14,160 nucleotides of DNA. Source: an uncultured Butyricicoccus sp. Lineage in GTDB: Bacteria; Bacillota; Clostridia; Oscillospirales; Butyricicoccaceae. Position 1 is the first letter of the stretch. Each line of letters begins with the position of its first letter. Below are positions 1 through 7,823 of the stretch, piece after piece. The position numbers were made by a program, and so were the translations under genes. The notes under the pieces were generated by a model that had not been told where the DNA came from, did not search any database, and was given only the letters and a program-made list of their open reading frames with translations. The DNA lies in assembly GCA_947575935.1 (NCBI GenBank), contig CANPPM010000027.1, forward strand, positions 1-14,160. The letters run 5' to 3'.

Positions 1-149
1 ATAAAAACAGGACCGGTGGAATCTATCCGAATGAGGGATGTCATTAGTTCAGCTGTCCGCGGCGTTTGTGGCCGGCCCGCGCCATAGGCCTGTGCATCAT
101 GTCATCTTTCGATGGTGTTTGACAAAAATAAGATGAAGGAGGTACCCTT

Positions 150-2060
150 ATGTTGTTCCAGACAACCGAGGCTCATGAGGCGCTGCGTGCGAAAATCCGC
201 GCCTTTGCAGAGACTGAGGTAAAGCCCCATGCGTTCCTGATGGACAAAGAGAACCAGTTCCCGGCGGAGGCGGTGAAAAAGCTGGGGGAAATGGGCTTGA
301 TGGGCATTCCGTATCCAAAGGAATATGGTGGCGCAGGGCTTGATGTGCTCAGTTACGCCATCGCGGTGGAGGAGCTGTCCCGGGTGGACGGCGGCACGGG
401 CGTAATTTTATCCGCGCATGTTTCGTTGGGTACATGGCCGATCGCCTCTTTTGGAAATGAAGAGCAGAAACGTAAGTATCTGGTTCCGCTTTGTAAAGGG
501 GAAAAGATCGGTGCGTTTGGCCTGACCGAGCCAAATGCGGGTTCGGACGCGGGCGGTACCGAGACGACCGCGATTGACAAGGGCGACCATTGGCTGCTCA
601 ACGGCGGCAAGATTTTTATCACAAACGCGCCTAAGGCGGATACTTATGTGGTTTTTGCGGTGACGACACCGGACATTGGAACACGCGGCATTTCCGCCTT
701 TATTGTGGAAAAGGGCTGGGAGGGCTTTACGTTCGGCGACCACTATGACAAAATGGGGATCCGCTCTTCGTCGACGGCGGAGCTGATTTTCAATGACGTG
801 AAGGTGCCCAAGGAAAACCTGCTGGGCAAAGAAGGACAGGGATTCAAGATTGCGATGGCGACCCTGGACGGCGGGCGGATTGGCATTGCATCCCAGGCGC
901 TGGGCATTGCGCAGGGTGCATATGAGGCGGCGGTTGATTATGCCAAGGAGCGCGTCCAGTTTGGCAAGCCGATTGGGTTTAACCAGGGGATAGGCTTCAA
1001 GCTGGCGGACATGGCAACCAAACTGCGCTGTGCGCGTTTCCTGGTCTATTCGGCAGCCGAGAAGAAAGAGGCGCATGAGCCATACAGCACAGAGGCGGCA
1101 ATGGCCAAGCTATACGCATCGGAAATTGCGCTTGAGGTGACGAATGATGCCGTACAGATCTTTGGCGGCACCGGCTTTCTCAAGGGCATGGATGTCGAGC
1201 GGATGTACCGTGACGCCAAGATTACGACGATTTATGAGGGCACCAGCGAGGTGCAGCGCATGGTTATTGCGGCAGGCATCATGGGTAAGCCGCCGAAGAA
1301 GGAGGGCGGCTCGTCTAGCCGGCCTAAGAAGGCTGCGCCGGTTACGGGGGTGCGTAAGCACTTGATCCTAAAGGAGGGCTCGAACGAGGATCGGGTTAAC
1401 GCGCTTGTCGCGGCGCTGAAAAAAGATGGCCATGACTTTACGGTGGGCATTCCCGCAGATACGCCAATTTCACAGGCGGAACGCGTGGTGTCGGCTGGAC
1501 AGGGCATCGGCAGCAGAGAGAATATGAAACTGATTGAGGCGTTGGCCGAGGCGGCTGGCGCGGCGATTGGTTCGTCGCGCCCGGTGGCGGAGACGCTGCA
1601 GTATGTTCCGCTGAATCGTTATGTAGGCATGTCCGGCCAGAAATTTAAGGGCAATCTATACATTGCCTGTGGTATATCGGGTGCGATTCAGCATCTAAAA
1701 GGGATTAAGGACGCATCGACGATTGTAGCGATTAACAAAAACGGCAATGCGCCGATCTTTAAAAATTGCGACTATGGCATTGTGGGCGATGTCAACGAGA
1801 TCCTTCCGCTGCTGACTGCGGCGCTGGATACCGGGGAAAAGCAGCCTGCACCGCCTATGGTTAAGATGAAGCGCCCGCCCGCGCCGCGTCCGGAGCCGAT
1901 TGGCCCACGGTATGTCTGCGGCGGCTGCGGTTATGAGTATGTTCCGGAGCTGGGGGATGAGGATGCCGAGGTTGCCCCAGGCACGTTGTTCTCCGCGTTG
2001 CCGGAGGAGTGGGTTTGCCCTGAGTGCGCTGAAGGGAAGGATCAGTTCATCGAGGCCTGA
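150..2060 (+). CDS. Acyl-CoA dehydrogenase / ETF-alpha FAD domain / rubredoxin fusion protein
   Basis: A 636-residue three-part flavoprotein, probably cytoplasmic. Residues 1-380 are a complete acyl-CoA dehydrogenase of the short-chain/butyryl type, with the flavin-site motif GLTEPNAGSDAGG at 124-136 and IYEGTSEVQR at 361-370, whose Glu363 is in the place of the catalytic base. After a Lys/Ser/Pro-rich linker (about 380-400), residues 400-560 resemble the C-terminal FAD domain of ETF alpha, including LYIACGISGAIQHLKG at 503-518; the N-terminal ETF-alpha half and any ETF beta are absent. A Pro-rich hinge (565-586) leads to a rubredoxin domain with all four iron ligands, Cys590, Cys593, Cys623 and Cys626, and the PGTLFSALPEEWVCPEC pattern. 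AAGGAGGT at 136-143 fixes the start. The likely role is moving electrons between an acyl-CoA couple and a rubredoxin partner; the neighbouring flavodiiron gene suggests that partner. The substrate chain length and physiological direction are not shown by the sequence. Confidence 0.93.
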   Translation: MLFQTTEAHEALRAKIRAFAETEVKPHAFLMDKENQFPAEAVKKLGEMGLMGIPYPKEYGGAGLDVLSYAIAVEELSRVDGGTGVILSAHVSLGTWPIASFGNEEQKRKYLVPLCKGEKIGAFGLTEPNAGSDAGGTETTAIDKGDHWLLNGGKIFITNAPKADTYVVFAVTTPDIGTRGISAFIVEKGWEGFTFGDHYDKMGIRSSSTAELIFNDVKVPKENLLGKEGQGFKIAMATLDGGRIGIASQALGIAQGAYEAAVDYAKERVQFGKPIGFNQGIGFKLADMATKLRCARFLVYSAAEKKEAHEPYSTEAAMAKLYASEIALEVTNDAVQIFGGTGFLKGMDVERMYRDAKITTIYEGTSEVQRMVIAAGIMGKPPKKEGGSSSRPKKAAPVTGVRKHLILKEGSNEDRVNALVAALKKDGHDFTVGIPADTPISQAERVVSAGQGIGSRENMKLIEALAEAAGAAIGSSRPVAETLQYVPLNRYVGMSGQKFKGNLYIACGISGAIQHLKGIKDASTIVAINKNGNAPIFKNCDYGIVGDVNEILPLLTAALDTGEKQPAPPMVKMKRPPAPRPEPIGPRYVCGGCGYEYVPELGDEDAEVAPGTLFSALPEEWVCPECAEGKDQFIEA

Positions 2061-2287
2061 CCAAGGCGCGTCAGAAGACTTTATTCCTTAAGGCGGCACG
2101 GGTATTTTGTCAAACCAAGTGGACGCCTGGTTTTGCTGCCGGACCTGTCCGGGCGGTATGGCAAATCCGCCTGTAAGCGGGTTCCGGCGTCCAGCGCAGC
2201 GGCGCTGCCGCCCACCGGGCAGGCGGGCGGCAGAACCGCGGGAACCGGCGTGCTGATTGATTCACCAATGAAAAAGGAGGATTTTCT
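2061..2287. other. GC-rich intergenic leader with several hairpins
   Basis: This gap between the dehydrogenase fusion and the flavodiiron gene contains no convincing gene. It holds a series of inverted repeats. AAACCA (2112-2117) pairs with TGGTTT (2128-2133). CCGGA (2139-2143) pairs with TCCGG (2148-2152) over a 4-nt loop. CTGCCGCCC (2205-2213) pairs perfectly with GGGCGGCAG (2225-2233) over an 11-nt loop, and GGTTCC (2180-2185) with GGAACC (2241-2246) could enclose that last hairpin. The first hairpin is followed by only four T, so it is at best a weak terminator. No good promoter was found, so whether fprA is read through from upstream is open. Confidence 0.45.
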
Positions 2288-3502
2288 ATGTATTGCGTAC
2301 GCAGTGTCACCGATGATCTGTACTGGGTGGGCGCAAACGATCATCGTCTCCACCTGTTCGAAAATATTCATCCCATCCCTCGTGGGGTATCGTATAATGC
2401 CTATCTGCTGTTAGATCAGAAAACGGTTTTGTTTGATACGGTTGATTGGTCGGCCTGCCGGCAGCTGCTGGAGAATGTGGGCCATCTGCTGGCCGGCCGG
2501 CCGCTGGATTATCTGCTGATCAACCATATGGAGCCTGACCACGGCGCCTCCATTGAGGAGATCTTGCTTCGCTGGCCCGAGGTCAAGGTGATTTCAACCG
2601 AAAAGGCGTTTATGCTGATGCGTCAATTTGGGTTCCATATTGACGGCCATGAACTCATTACCGTTCAGGAGGGGGATACTTTTTCGTTCGGTACGCATAA
2701 AGTGACCTTCGTGGCCGCGCCGATGGTGCATTGGCCTGAGGCAATGGTTACCTTTGATTTGACGAACGGCGTGCTGTTTGCGGCAGATGCCTTTGGTTCG
2801 TTTGGCGCATTGGATGGCAAGCTGTTTGCCGATGAGGTTAATTTTGACCGCGACTGGATCGACGATGCCCGCCGCTATCTGACCAATATTGTCGGGAAGT
2901 ATGGCCCTCATGTTCAGCTGCTGCTGAAAAAGGCTTCCGGCATCCTGGATCAGATCAAGTTTATCTGTCCGCTGCATGGTCCGGTTTGGCGGGAAAACCT
3001 GGGTTATTTCATCGACAAGTACGACAAGTGGAGCCGCTACGAGCCCGAGGAGCAGGGCGTGCTGATTGCCTATGCTTCGATGTATGGAAATACTGAGGCT
3101 GCCGCACAGGCGCTTGCATCCAAACTCTGTGAGAAGGGAATGACGAATGTTTGGGTGTATGATGTGTCCAATACCCATGTTTCGCAGCTGATTTCCGAGT
3201 CATTCCGGTTGAGCCACATCGTGCTTGCGTCTGTAACCTATAACCTGGGCATTTATCCGGTAATGCATAATTATCTCCAGGATATGAAGGCGCTGAACTT
3301 GCAGAACCGCACGTTTGCGCTGATTGAAAATGGATCCTGGGCGATTAAGTCGGGCGACCTGATGCAGAAATTTATAGAGAATGAGCTGAAAAACATGACC
3401 GTTTTGGGCGACCGTCTTACAATGGCGTCCTCTTTACATGATGACAAGGTCAGCGACCTGGAAGCGCTGGCTGACGCGATTCTCGAATCTATGAAGCAGT
3501 AA
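2288..3502 (+). CDS. fprA: FprA-type flavodiiron protein (rubredoxin:O2/NO oxidoreductase)
   Basis: A 404-residue A-type flavoprotein. The N-terminal metallo-beta-lactamase-like domain (about 1-250) has all expected diiron ligands: His80, Glu82 and Asp84 with His85 in NHMEPDHG, His148 in MVHWPE, Asp167 in AADAFGSFG and His230 in CPLHGPVW. The C-terminal flavodoxin domain (about 256-404) starts with the FMN phosphate loop YASMYGNTEAA at 262-272. Length and ligand spacing match soluble flavodiiron proteins that reduce O2 to water, and often NO, in strict anaerobes, taking electrons from rubredoxin. This protein has no rubredoxin domain of its own, whereas the gene just upstream ends in one. The start follows an excellent AAAAAGGAGG at 2271-2280, and a hairpin terminator follows the stop. 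O2 versus NO preference cannot be read from sequence. Confidence 0.95.
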   Translation: MYCVRSVTDDLYWVGANDHRLHLFENIHPIPRGVSYNAYLLLDQKTVLFDTVDWSACRQLLENVGHLLAGRPLDYLLINHMEPDHGASIEEILLRWPEVKVISTEKAFMLMRQFGFHIDGHELITVQEGDTFSFGTHKVTFVAAPMVHWPEAMVTFDLTNGVLFAADAFGSFGALDGKLFADEVNFDRDWIDDARRYLTNIVGKYGPHVQLLLKKASGILDQIKFICPLHGPVWRENLGYFIDKYDKWSRYEPEEQGVLIAYASMYGNTEAAAQALASKLCEKGMTNVWVYDVSNTHVSQLISESFRLSHIVLASVTYNLGIYPVMHNYLQDMKALNLQNRTFALIENGSWAIKSGDLMQKFIENELKNMTVLGDRLTMASSLHDDKVSDLEALADAILESMKQ

Positions 3503-3518
3503 CTTAAAACTATTAGGG

Positions 3519-3541
3519 ATGCCGGGCATTTTGCCCGGCAT
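3519..3541 (+). terminator. Rho-independent terminator after fprA
   Basis: ATGCCGGGCA (3519-3528) and TGCCCGGCAT (3532-3541) form a perfect 10-bp stem over a TTT loop, 16 bases after the fprA stop. The T tract after it is short (TTT at 3541-3543). It also lies 55 bases beyond the end of the convergent S1 gene and could act weakly in that direction. Confidence 0.75.
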
Positions 3542-3596
3542 TTCACGCATCGAAAACGGCGGGTATTGACGATGCAGGAGGCTAGGGGCGGCGGGC

Positions 3597-4538
3597 CTAG
3601 GCAGGGGGGAATCGGGTTTCGATGTATTTGCTGTCACAGACCGGTGGGGTATAGATCCAGTGGTCGATATGTCCCTTGGTAAGAAAATAATGCGGGGCGG
3701 GCGGCTCCTCCGCCGGCGGCGGGATCAGGTCGATGATGGTTAGTTTGATTTTCATGCGTTCGGGCACGATCGATTTCAGGAAAACCGATACCGTCTGCCC
3801 TTCCCGCAGTCCTGCACGCCGTTCGGCCAGCCCGGAGAGATTGGGCATCAGCTCAATGAATACGCCGTAGCTTTCCACCGAGCGTACAATCCCGCGTACG
3901 GTTTCGCCCGGCGCAAATAGCGCGGCGTTTTCCTCCCAGGTGCCCAGCAGCTCACGGTGGGACAGAAGGATACGCTTGGCGGCGCGGTCGATTCCCAGCA
4001 CGACTGCGTAAATATCCTGCCCGGGCCGGAAACGCTCGCCCGGATGCAGGATTCGTGATACCGACAGGTGTTCGATCCCGATCATTGATACGACCCCGCA
4101 GCCGATATCGACGAATACGCCGAAAGGTTCAATATGTGTGACCCTTGCAGGCAGGATGTCGCCGGGGGTGAGCGAGTCCAGCAGCATTTCCTGCGCTTCC
4201 TCCAGCACGGCCTTGCGGCTTAGGGTCACGGCGGGCGGCGACACGGTTTCATCAATTCCGGTCACGCGGAAGCAGACCGGCTTGCCGACACGGGATAAAA
4301 TGGCGATTTCCCGGGTTTCCCCGGTATCCAGCCCAAGCGCGCATTCGGCGCGGGGGATCACGGCGGTCGTCCACCCAAGGTCGACCAACAGATCATGTGA
4401 GCAGCTGCACCGGCTGGCGGTGGCCTCCAGCACGGCGTCCCCGGCCTGGCGCAGCCCTTCGGGCGAGGCGAGGGCTGCGCGGTTCTCTGGTCTCTCGCTT
4501 CGGAACCCTTCGGGCAGGCAGTTTTCGTCTCTTTTCAT
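3597..4538 (-). CDS. S1-domain RNA-binding protein (ribosomal protein S1-like)
   Basis: A 313-residue protein built of S1 (OB-fold) RNA-binding repeats. Two are clear: residues 125-195 (GDILPARVTHIEPFGVFVDIG and, at the end, ILLSHRELLG) and 208-270 (GETVRGIVRSVESYGVFIEL with LSGLAE). Residues about 30-110 look like a third, degenerate copy. The first 30 residues are polar and unlike a fold, and the tail (272-313) is Pro-rich, then aromatic. Clostridial proteins of this kind are usually labelled ribosomal protein S1, but this has fewer repeats than the six of the enterobacterial protein, so a translation or RNA-metabolism role is inferred and essential S1 function is not established. AAAGGAGGT at 4546-4554 on the minus strand fixes the start. 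The gene is convergent to fprA and divergent from the DUF951 gene. Confidence 0.85.
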   Translation of the reverse strand: MKRDENCLPEGFRSERPENRAALASPEGLRQAGDAVLEATASRCSCSHDLLVDLGWTTAVIPRAECALGLDTGETREIAILSRVGKPVCFRVTGIDETVSPPAVTLSRKAVLEEAQEMLLDSLTPGDILPARVTHIEPFGVFVDIGCGVVSMIGIEHLSVSRILHPGERFRPGQDIYAVVLGIDRAAKRILLSHRELLGTWEENAALFAPGETVRGIVRSVESYGVFIELMPNLSGLAERRAGLREGQTVSVFLKSIVPERMKIKLTIIDLIPPPAEEPPAPHYFLTKGHIDHWIYTPPVCDSKYIETRFPPA

Positions 4539-4592
4539 ATTGCAACCTCCTTTAAGTGCAGAGGGGAATCCGCTGCTTTCATCCTATGCGGG

Positions 4593-4606
4593 TTTTCCGC
4601 GGAAAA
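4593..4606. promoter_or_regulatory. Perfect 14-bp palindrome, possible operator
   Basis: TTTTCCGCGGAAAA is its own reverse complement. The dyad extends with one or two mismatches to GCGG on the left and CCGC on the right. It lies between the divergent S1 and DUF951 genes, 55 bp upstream of the S1 start. It may be a repressor site or an RNA hairpin in the S1 leader. No regulator is recognised, and there is no convincing S1 promoter to place it against (TAGGAT on the minus strand at 4581-4586 is only a weak -10 candidate). Confidence 0.35.
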
Positions 4607-4707
4607 TACCGCTTTTGCCGCGCGGGTCTGCGTTTCAGCAGCCGCCCGGCGCGGGGGACGGCTGCGGCGCGCCTTGTCAGAGATCCGGCTGGCGTTTTGT
4701 AAAAGCA

Positions 4708-4736
4708 CTTTTCTTTTGCGGAAATGCTGATATAAT
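4708..4736 (+). promoter_or_regulatory. Extended -10 promoter of the DUF951 gene
   Basis: TATAAT at 4731-4736 is an exact -10 box and is preceded by TGA, giving the extended -10 TGnTATAAT. A poor -35 (CTTTTC, 4708-4713) sits 17 bp upstream, which is usual for extended -10 promoters. Transcription would start near 4743, about 30 bases before the ATG at 4774. Confidence 0.75.
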
Positions 4737-4773
4737 AGAATCAGCAGTGAAACAGAAACGAGGTGTGCTGAAA

Positions 4774-4968
4774 ATGGATATTCGTCTCGGCGATATTCTG
4801 ACCATGAAAAAAAGCCATCCCTGCGGCAGCCGCGAGTGGAAGGTGACACGGGTTGGAATGGATTTTAAGATGGTTTGCAGGGGCTGCGGGCACGAGGTGA
4901 TGCTGCCGCGCAGCAAGGCGGAAAAGAATATTAAGGCCGTCCTGCGGGATGGGGAAAAGGTGCTGTAG
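4774..4968 (+). CDS. DUF951 family small protein
   Basis: A 64-residue protein matching the DUF951 family throughout: GDILTMKKSHPCGSREWKV near the N terminus, RVGMDFKMVCRGCGHEVMLPR in the middle and a basic end. Length is normal for the family. Cys17, Cys35 and Cys38 (CRGC) suggest metal binding, but the function of the family is not known to me. The reading frame stays open far upstream (to 4138) only because it runs antisense to the S1 gene. The ATG at 4774 is chosen because the family N terminus begins there and because an extended -10 promoter ends at 4736. The Shine-Dalgarno is weak (GAGGTG, 4760-4765). The gene is monocistronic, closed by the strong terminator at 5043-5080. Confidence 0.9.
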   Translation: MDIRLGDILTMKKSHPCGSREWKVTRVGMDFKMVCRGCGHEVMLPRSKAEKNIKAVLRDGEKVL

Positions 4969-5042
4969 CGAAGAGCGTGTCCAGGGGCTGCCCGGATCAT
5001 TCCCAGGATGGGCGGCCGGCGCAGATTCTGAAGCAGAGAAAA

Positions 5043-5080
5043 ACCCCGGAGAACCCTGCGGATGCAGGGTTCTCCGGGGT
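5043..5080. terminator. Strong bidirectional terminator, 17-bp perfect stem
   Basis: Positions 5043-5059 and 5064-5080 are perfect reverse complements over a GGAT loop. The plus side is followed by CTGTTTT and the minus side by TTTTT (AAAAA at 5039-5043 on the plus strand, the last A being the first stem base). It therefore serves both the DUF951 gene and the convergent ABC exporter operon whose permease ends at 5142. Confidence 0.92.
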
Positions 5081-5141
5081 CTGTTTTCGTGCGTGCAAAT
5101 GGGCGGCTTTTTGGGAAGGGGGGCTGTCCGGAGCCACGCTC

Positions 5142-7823
5142 TCAGTCATTGGCCCGGATACGCTCTACGATGGACTGTTTTGAGACGATCCTGTACAACA
5201 GCAGTGGGATTCCCATACCCAGCAGTGCAAATATTGGCAGTATGCAAAGGATCGGCAACAGCGTTGGGCGGTAGGTGAAGAACCAAAACATCTTCCCTAT
5301 AACCTCGCCCAGCAGCGGGCCGCCGGCGAGCGCAAGCAGAAACGATACCACAACCGCAGCCCCCGCGTAAATCAGCCCCTCGCAAATCAGCATCTGTTTG
5401 AGCTGTTTGCCGGTCATGCCGATGGACTGGAGCACAGCGAATTCACGGCGGCGGGCCATTATACTTGTCAGAACCGCATTGAGGAAGTTCAGCACGCCGA
5501 CCAGGCCGATAATGAAGCTCAGTGTGCCGCCCAGCGTCAGGAACATCCCTCGGAAGTTTTCAAACTGGCTGACGTAACTTTGCTTGGACTCGTAGTCCAG
5601 CATCGGGTTGATCTGTTCGGTGTAACGCTTGAGCCAGGCATCTGTCGTACCGACGGTTTCCCCTGAATCCACATCAAACAGCAGGTTCAGAATGCGCGTA
5701 TCTTTCGTATCGGTTTGGAAGCGTTCCGCGTTCATTACAAATTGGTTGGCCCCGTAGTGGCGGAAGCTCATGGACTGGCGTATCGTGACCGTTGCACAGA
5801 CCGTGTATTCGATATCCTCATATTGGTACGGCAGTTCGTAAAACCCGAAGCCGTTTAGCCGCGCGTCCAACTGGTCGAATGGGATTTCCTCGTTGCTGTC
5901 GTAATCATAATATTTCCACTCGTCTACCCGGCGTAGGGTGACCTTGTCCCCGGGTTTGGCCCAGTGGCTGTCCGGATACGCTTCTTGATAATCGTTTGTG
6001 AAATAGACGGCGGCAATCGCCCGCTGTTCCGGATCGTACAGCGGCGCAAGATCCCCATCCAATACCTCCAGATGATCGAGTGCAAAGCGTTCCATCCCAT
6101 AAAGATCAATGCCCTCCATCACCCGGCCGTCATCGGTACGCGGCCGGTGTTTCAGCAACGCATCAATATCTTCCGGCGTGTACCACGCCTGATTCGAGCT
6201 GCGGAAATGGTCCTCTGGTACAAATTGCTGAACAGACCGGCTGGAGGCGTAAATCCGCGCGCTGTCTGTAATGCCCGGTTGGGAAAGGATTTCCGTCAGG
6301 TCGTCCTCCTGTATATAGTCTAAAAGACCGCCGGTTTGGAAATAGCTTGCGTCACCCACAATAAAGTCGGTTACGACCCAATGCCGCAGGTATTTATCCA
6401 TATCAAAGCCGTTGGCAAATACATAGGTCATCTGCATCAGCGTGACCGCCAGCGCCAGTGAAATCACGACCAACACGGTCTTACTTTTGCTGCGGCCCAT
6501 GTTGGCGGCGGCCATGCGGGAAACGTTCGCGCCGGAGGTGCGGCGGCGCAGCCTCTTCCCAGGTTTGGCGTGACTGCCCTCGGTATAGCGCACTGCTTCA
6601 ATCGGGGAAACTTTGGCCGCAATCCGCCCAGGCTTGCGGCAGGAGAGGAGCACGGTCAGCAGAGAGAACAGCGCCGCGAACAGGAACGCAATGGGCGGTA
6701 CGGTTATCGTATACACTGAAAAGCTGGTGTTCTCCATGATCAGCGGTACCAGCGTTTTCCCGGTCAGGTAGCCCAGCGCAAGGCCGATCGGGATTCCCCC
6801 TAGAGAAAGTGTCAATGCCTGATGCCGCACGATGCGCCGGAGCTGTTTCCCTGTCGTGCCGATGGTCTTGAGCAGTCCGTAAAACTGAATATCATTGGAT
6901 ACGGAAATACGGAAGATATTGTAGATGATCAGATAACCGGTGAAGATGATCAGTATTAGCAGCGCGATCACCGCCGCCACCGTCAAAGGATCAAAATTGG
7001 AGGCAATTTGTGCGCTAAGGTAGGCCCAGTTGACGCCGATGGCAATATAGTTGTCCGCCGTTGGATCCTCGTTCTGGAAGCCATGGCTGGCGAGAATCGC
7101 AAGCATATCGTTCTGGATGTTGGCGCTTGATTCGAGTATAATATTCAGATCTATGCGCCCGGTCATATCTTCATCCCCGTACGGTTCATAGCCTGCGAGC
7201 ACCTCGTCGGCATAGAGGCGGGAAACGTTGGCAAAGCTTGCCATTCCTGCCGGGTCATACTCCCACCAGCCGCACAGTGTGAAAGTATCGGTGCGCAGCT
7301 GGGCGTGGGTCGTATTGTTTGAACCCAGATAGTAGGGAAGTTCAATCTTTGCGCCCATTTCCGGTGTGACGTCAAGCAGCGCCAGGATCCGGCTGTCCGC
7401 AATGATTTCATCCCTGGCCTGTGGGTAATGCCCCTCCTCGAGTTCGATGAAATAATCCTTTGCGCAGGTGTCGTCCATCCAGCTGACTTCGACATGTGCT
7501 TTGTTGAACGGTGGGTCGTACGGCAGACCAAGAAACTGCCGTTTTGCAATCTGCACGATGCGTTCATCGGTGGACAGCGCGGTAATCTGTTCTTCAGTTA
7601 CGTTTTTAAATGTGCCGTGGAAACGCCCGCCGACCTGCCGGAACGTGGATTCCTGGAAGGAATTGACGATTGCGCCTGCGATGCTGAACAGGGACATAAA
7701 CAACAGCGTTGTCAGAGCGATGGCCAGGACGGCGATGATGTTACGGGTCCTGGACGCCCGAAGGCTGCGCGCCGAGATGCGGCGGATGCAGCCTTTGTTG
7801 GCTACTTTTGTTCCGAATTTCAT
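5142..7823 (-). CDS. ABC exporter permease with two FtsX/MacB-type domains
   Basis: An 893-residue membrane protein. Predicted segments are: TM1 at 28-55, a long extracytoplasmic domain (57-280), then TM2 281-305, TM3 338-362 and TM4 374-395. The pattern repeats with TM5 448-471, a second large outside domain (472-760), TM6 762-789, TM7 813-838 and TM8 853-877. Each half contains the FtsX-type cytoplasmic loop after its second helix (GLLKTIGTTGKQLRRIVRHQ at 316-335; a matching LQSIGMTGKQLKQ after TM6), so the protein is an internal duplication with eight helices. Such permeases work with a LolD/MacB-type ATPase to move lipids, peptides or antibiotics outward, or in resistance and sensing; the substrate cannot be told. 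The start overlaps the ATPase stop as ATGA, with AAGGAG just upstream. Transcription ends at the 5043-5080 terminator. Confidence 0.9.
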   Translation of the reverse strand: MKFGTKVANKGCIRRISARSLRASRTRNIIAVLAIALTTLLFMSLFSIAGAIVNSFQESTFRQVGGRFHGTFKNVTEEQITALSTDERIVQIAKRQFLGLPYDPPFNKAHVEVSWMDDTCAKDYFIELEEGHYPQARDEIIADSRILALLDVTPEMGAKIELPYYLGSNNTTHAQLRTDTFTLCGWWEYDPAGMASFANVSRLYADEVLAGYEPYGDEDMTGRIDLNIILESSANIQNDMLAILASHGFQNEDPTADNYIAIGVNWAYLSAQIASNFDPLTVAAVIALLILIIFTGYLIIYNIFRISVSNDIQFYGLLKTIGTTGKQLRRIVRHQALTLSLGGIPIGLALGYLTGKTLVPLIMENTSFSVYTITVPPIAFLFAALFSLLTVLLSCRKPGRIAAKVSPIEAVRYTEGSHAKPGKRLRRRTSGANVSRMAAANMGRSKSKTVLVVISLALAVTLMQMTYVFANGFDMDKYLRHWVVTDFIVGDASYFQTGGLLDYIQEDDLTEILSQPGITDSARIYASSRSVQQFVPEDHFRSSNQAWYTPEDIDALLKHRPRTDDGRVMEGIDLYGMERFALDHLEVLDGDLAPLYDPEQRAIAAVYFTNDYQEAYPDSHWAKPGDKVTLRRVDEWKYYDYDSNEEIPFDQLDARLNGFGFYELPYQYEDIEYTVCATVTIRQSMSFRHYGANQFVMNAERFQTDTKDTRILNLLFDVDSGETVGTTDAWLKRYTEQINPMLDYESKQSYVSQFENFRGMFLTLGGTLSFIIGLVGVLNFLNAVLTSIMARRREFAVLQSIGMTGKQLKQMLICEGLIYAGAAVVVSFLLALAGGPLLGEVIGKMFWFFTYRPTLLPILCILPIFALLGMGIPLLLYRIVSKQSIVERIRAND

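Noticed and set aside
119..124. TTGACA before the dehydrogenase gene as a -35 box
   Set aside because: A -10 at normal spacing would fall on the ribosome binding site and start codon region (142-147, GTACCC), so it cannot be the promoter of this gene.
408..1076. 222-codon open frame on the minus strand
   Set aside because: Lies fully antisense to the well-supported dehydrogenase fusion, with no family resemblance; open frames on the opposite strand are expected in GC-rich genes.
118..2114. TTTGACAAAA (118-127) and its reverse complement (2105-2114) flanking the fusion gene as mobile-element ends
   Set aside because: Only 10 AT-rich bases, no target-site duplication and no transposase; chance is sufficient.
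4138..4773. N-terminal extension of the DUF951 frame
   Set aside because: It runs antisense to the S1 gene and lies upstream of the promoter; the family N terminus matches the ATG at 4774.
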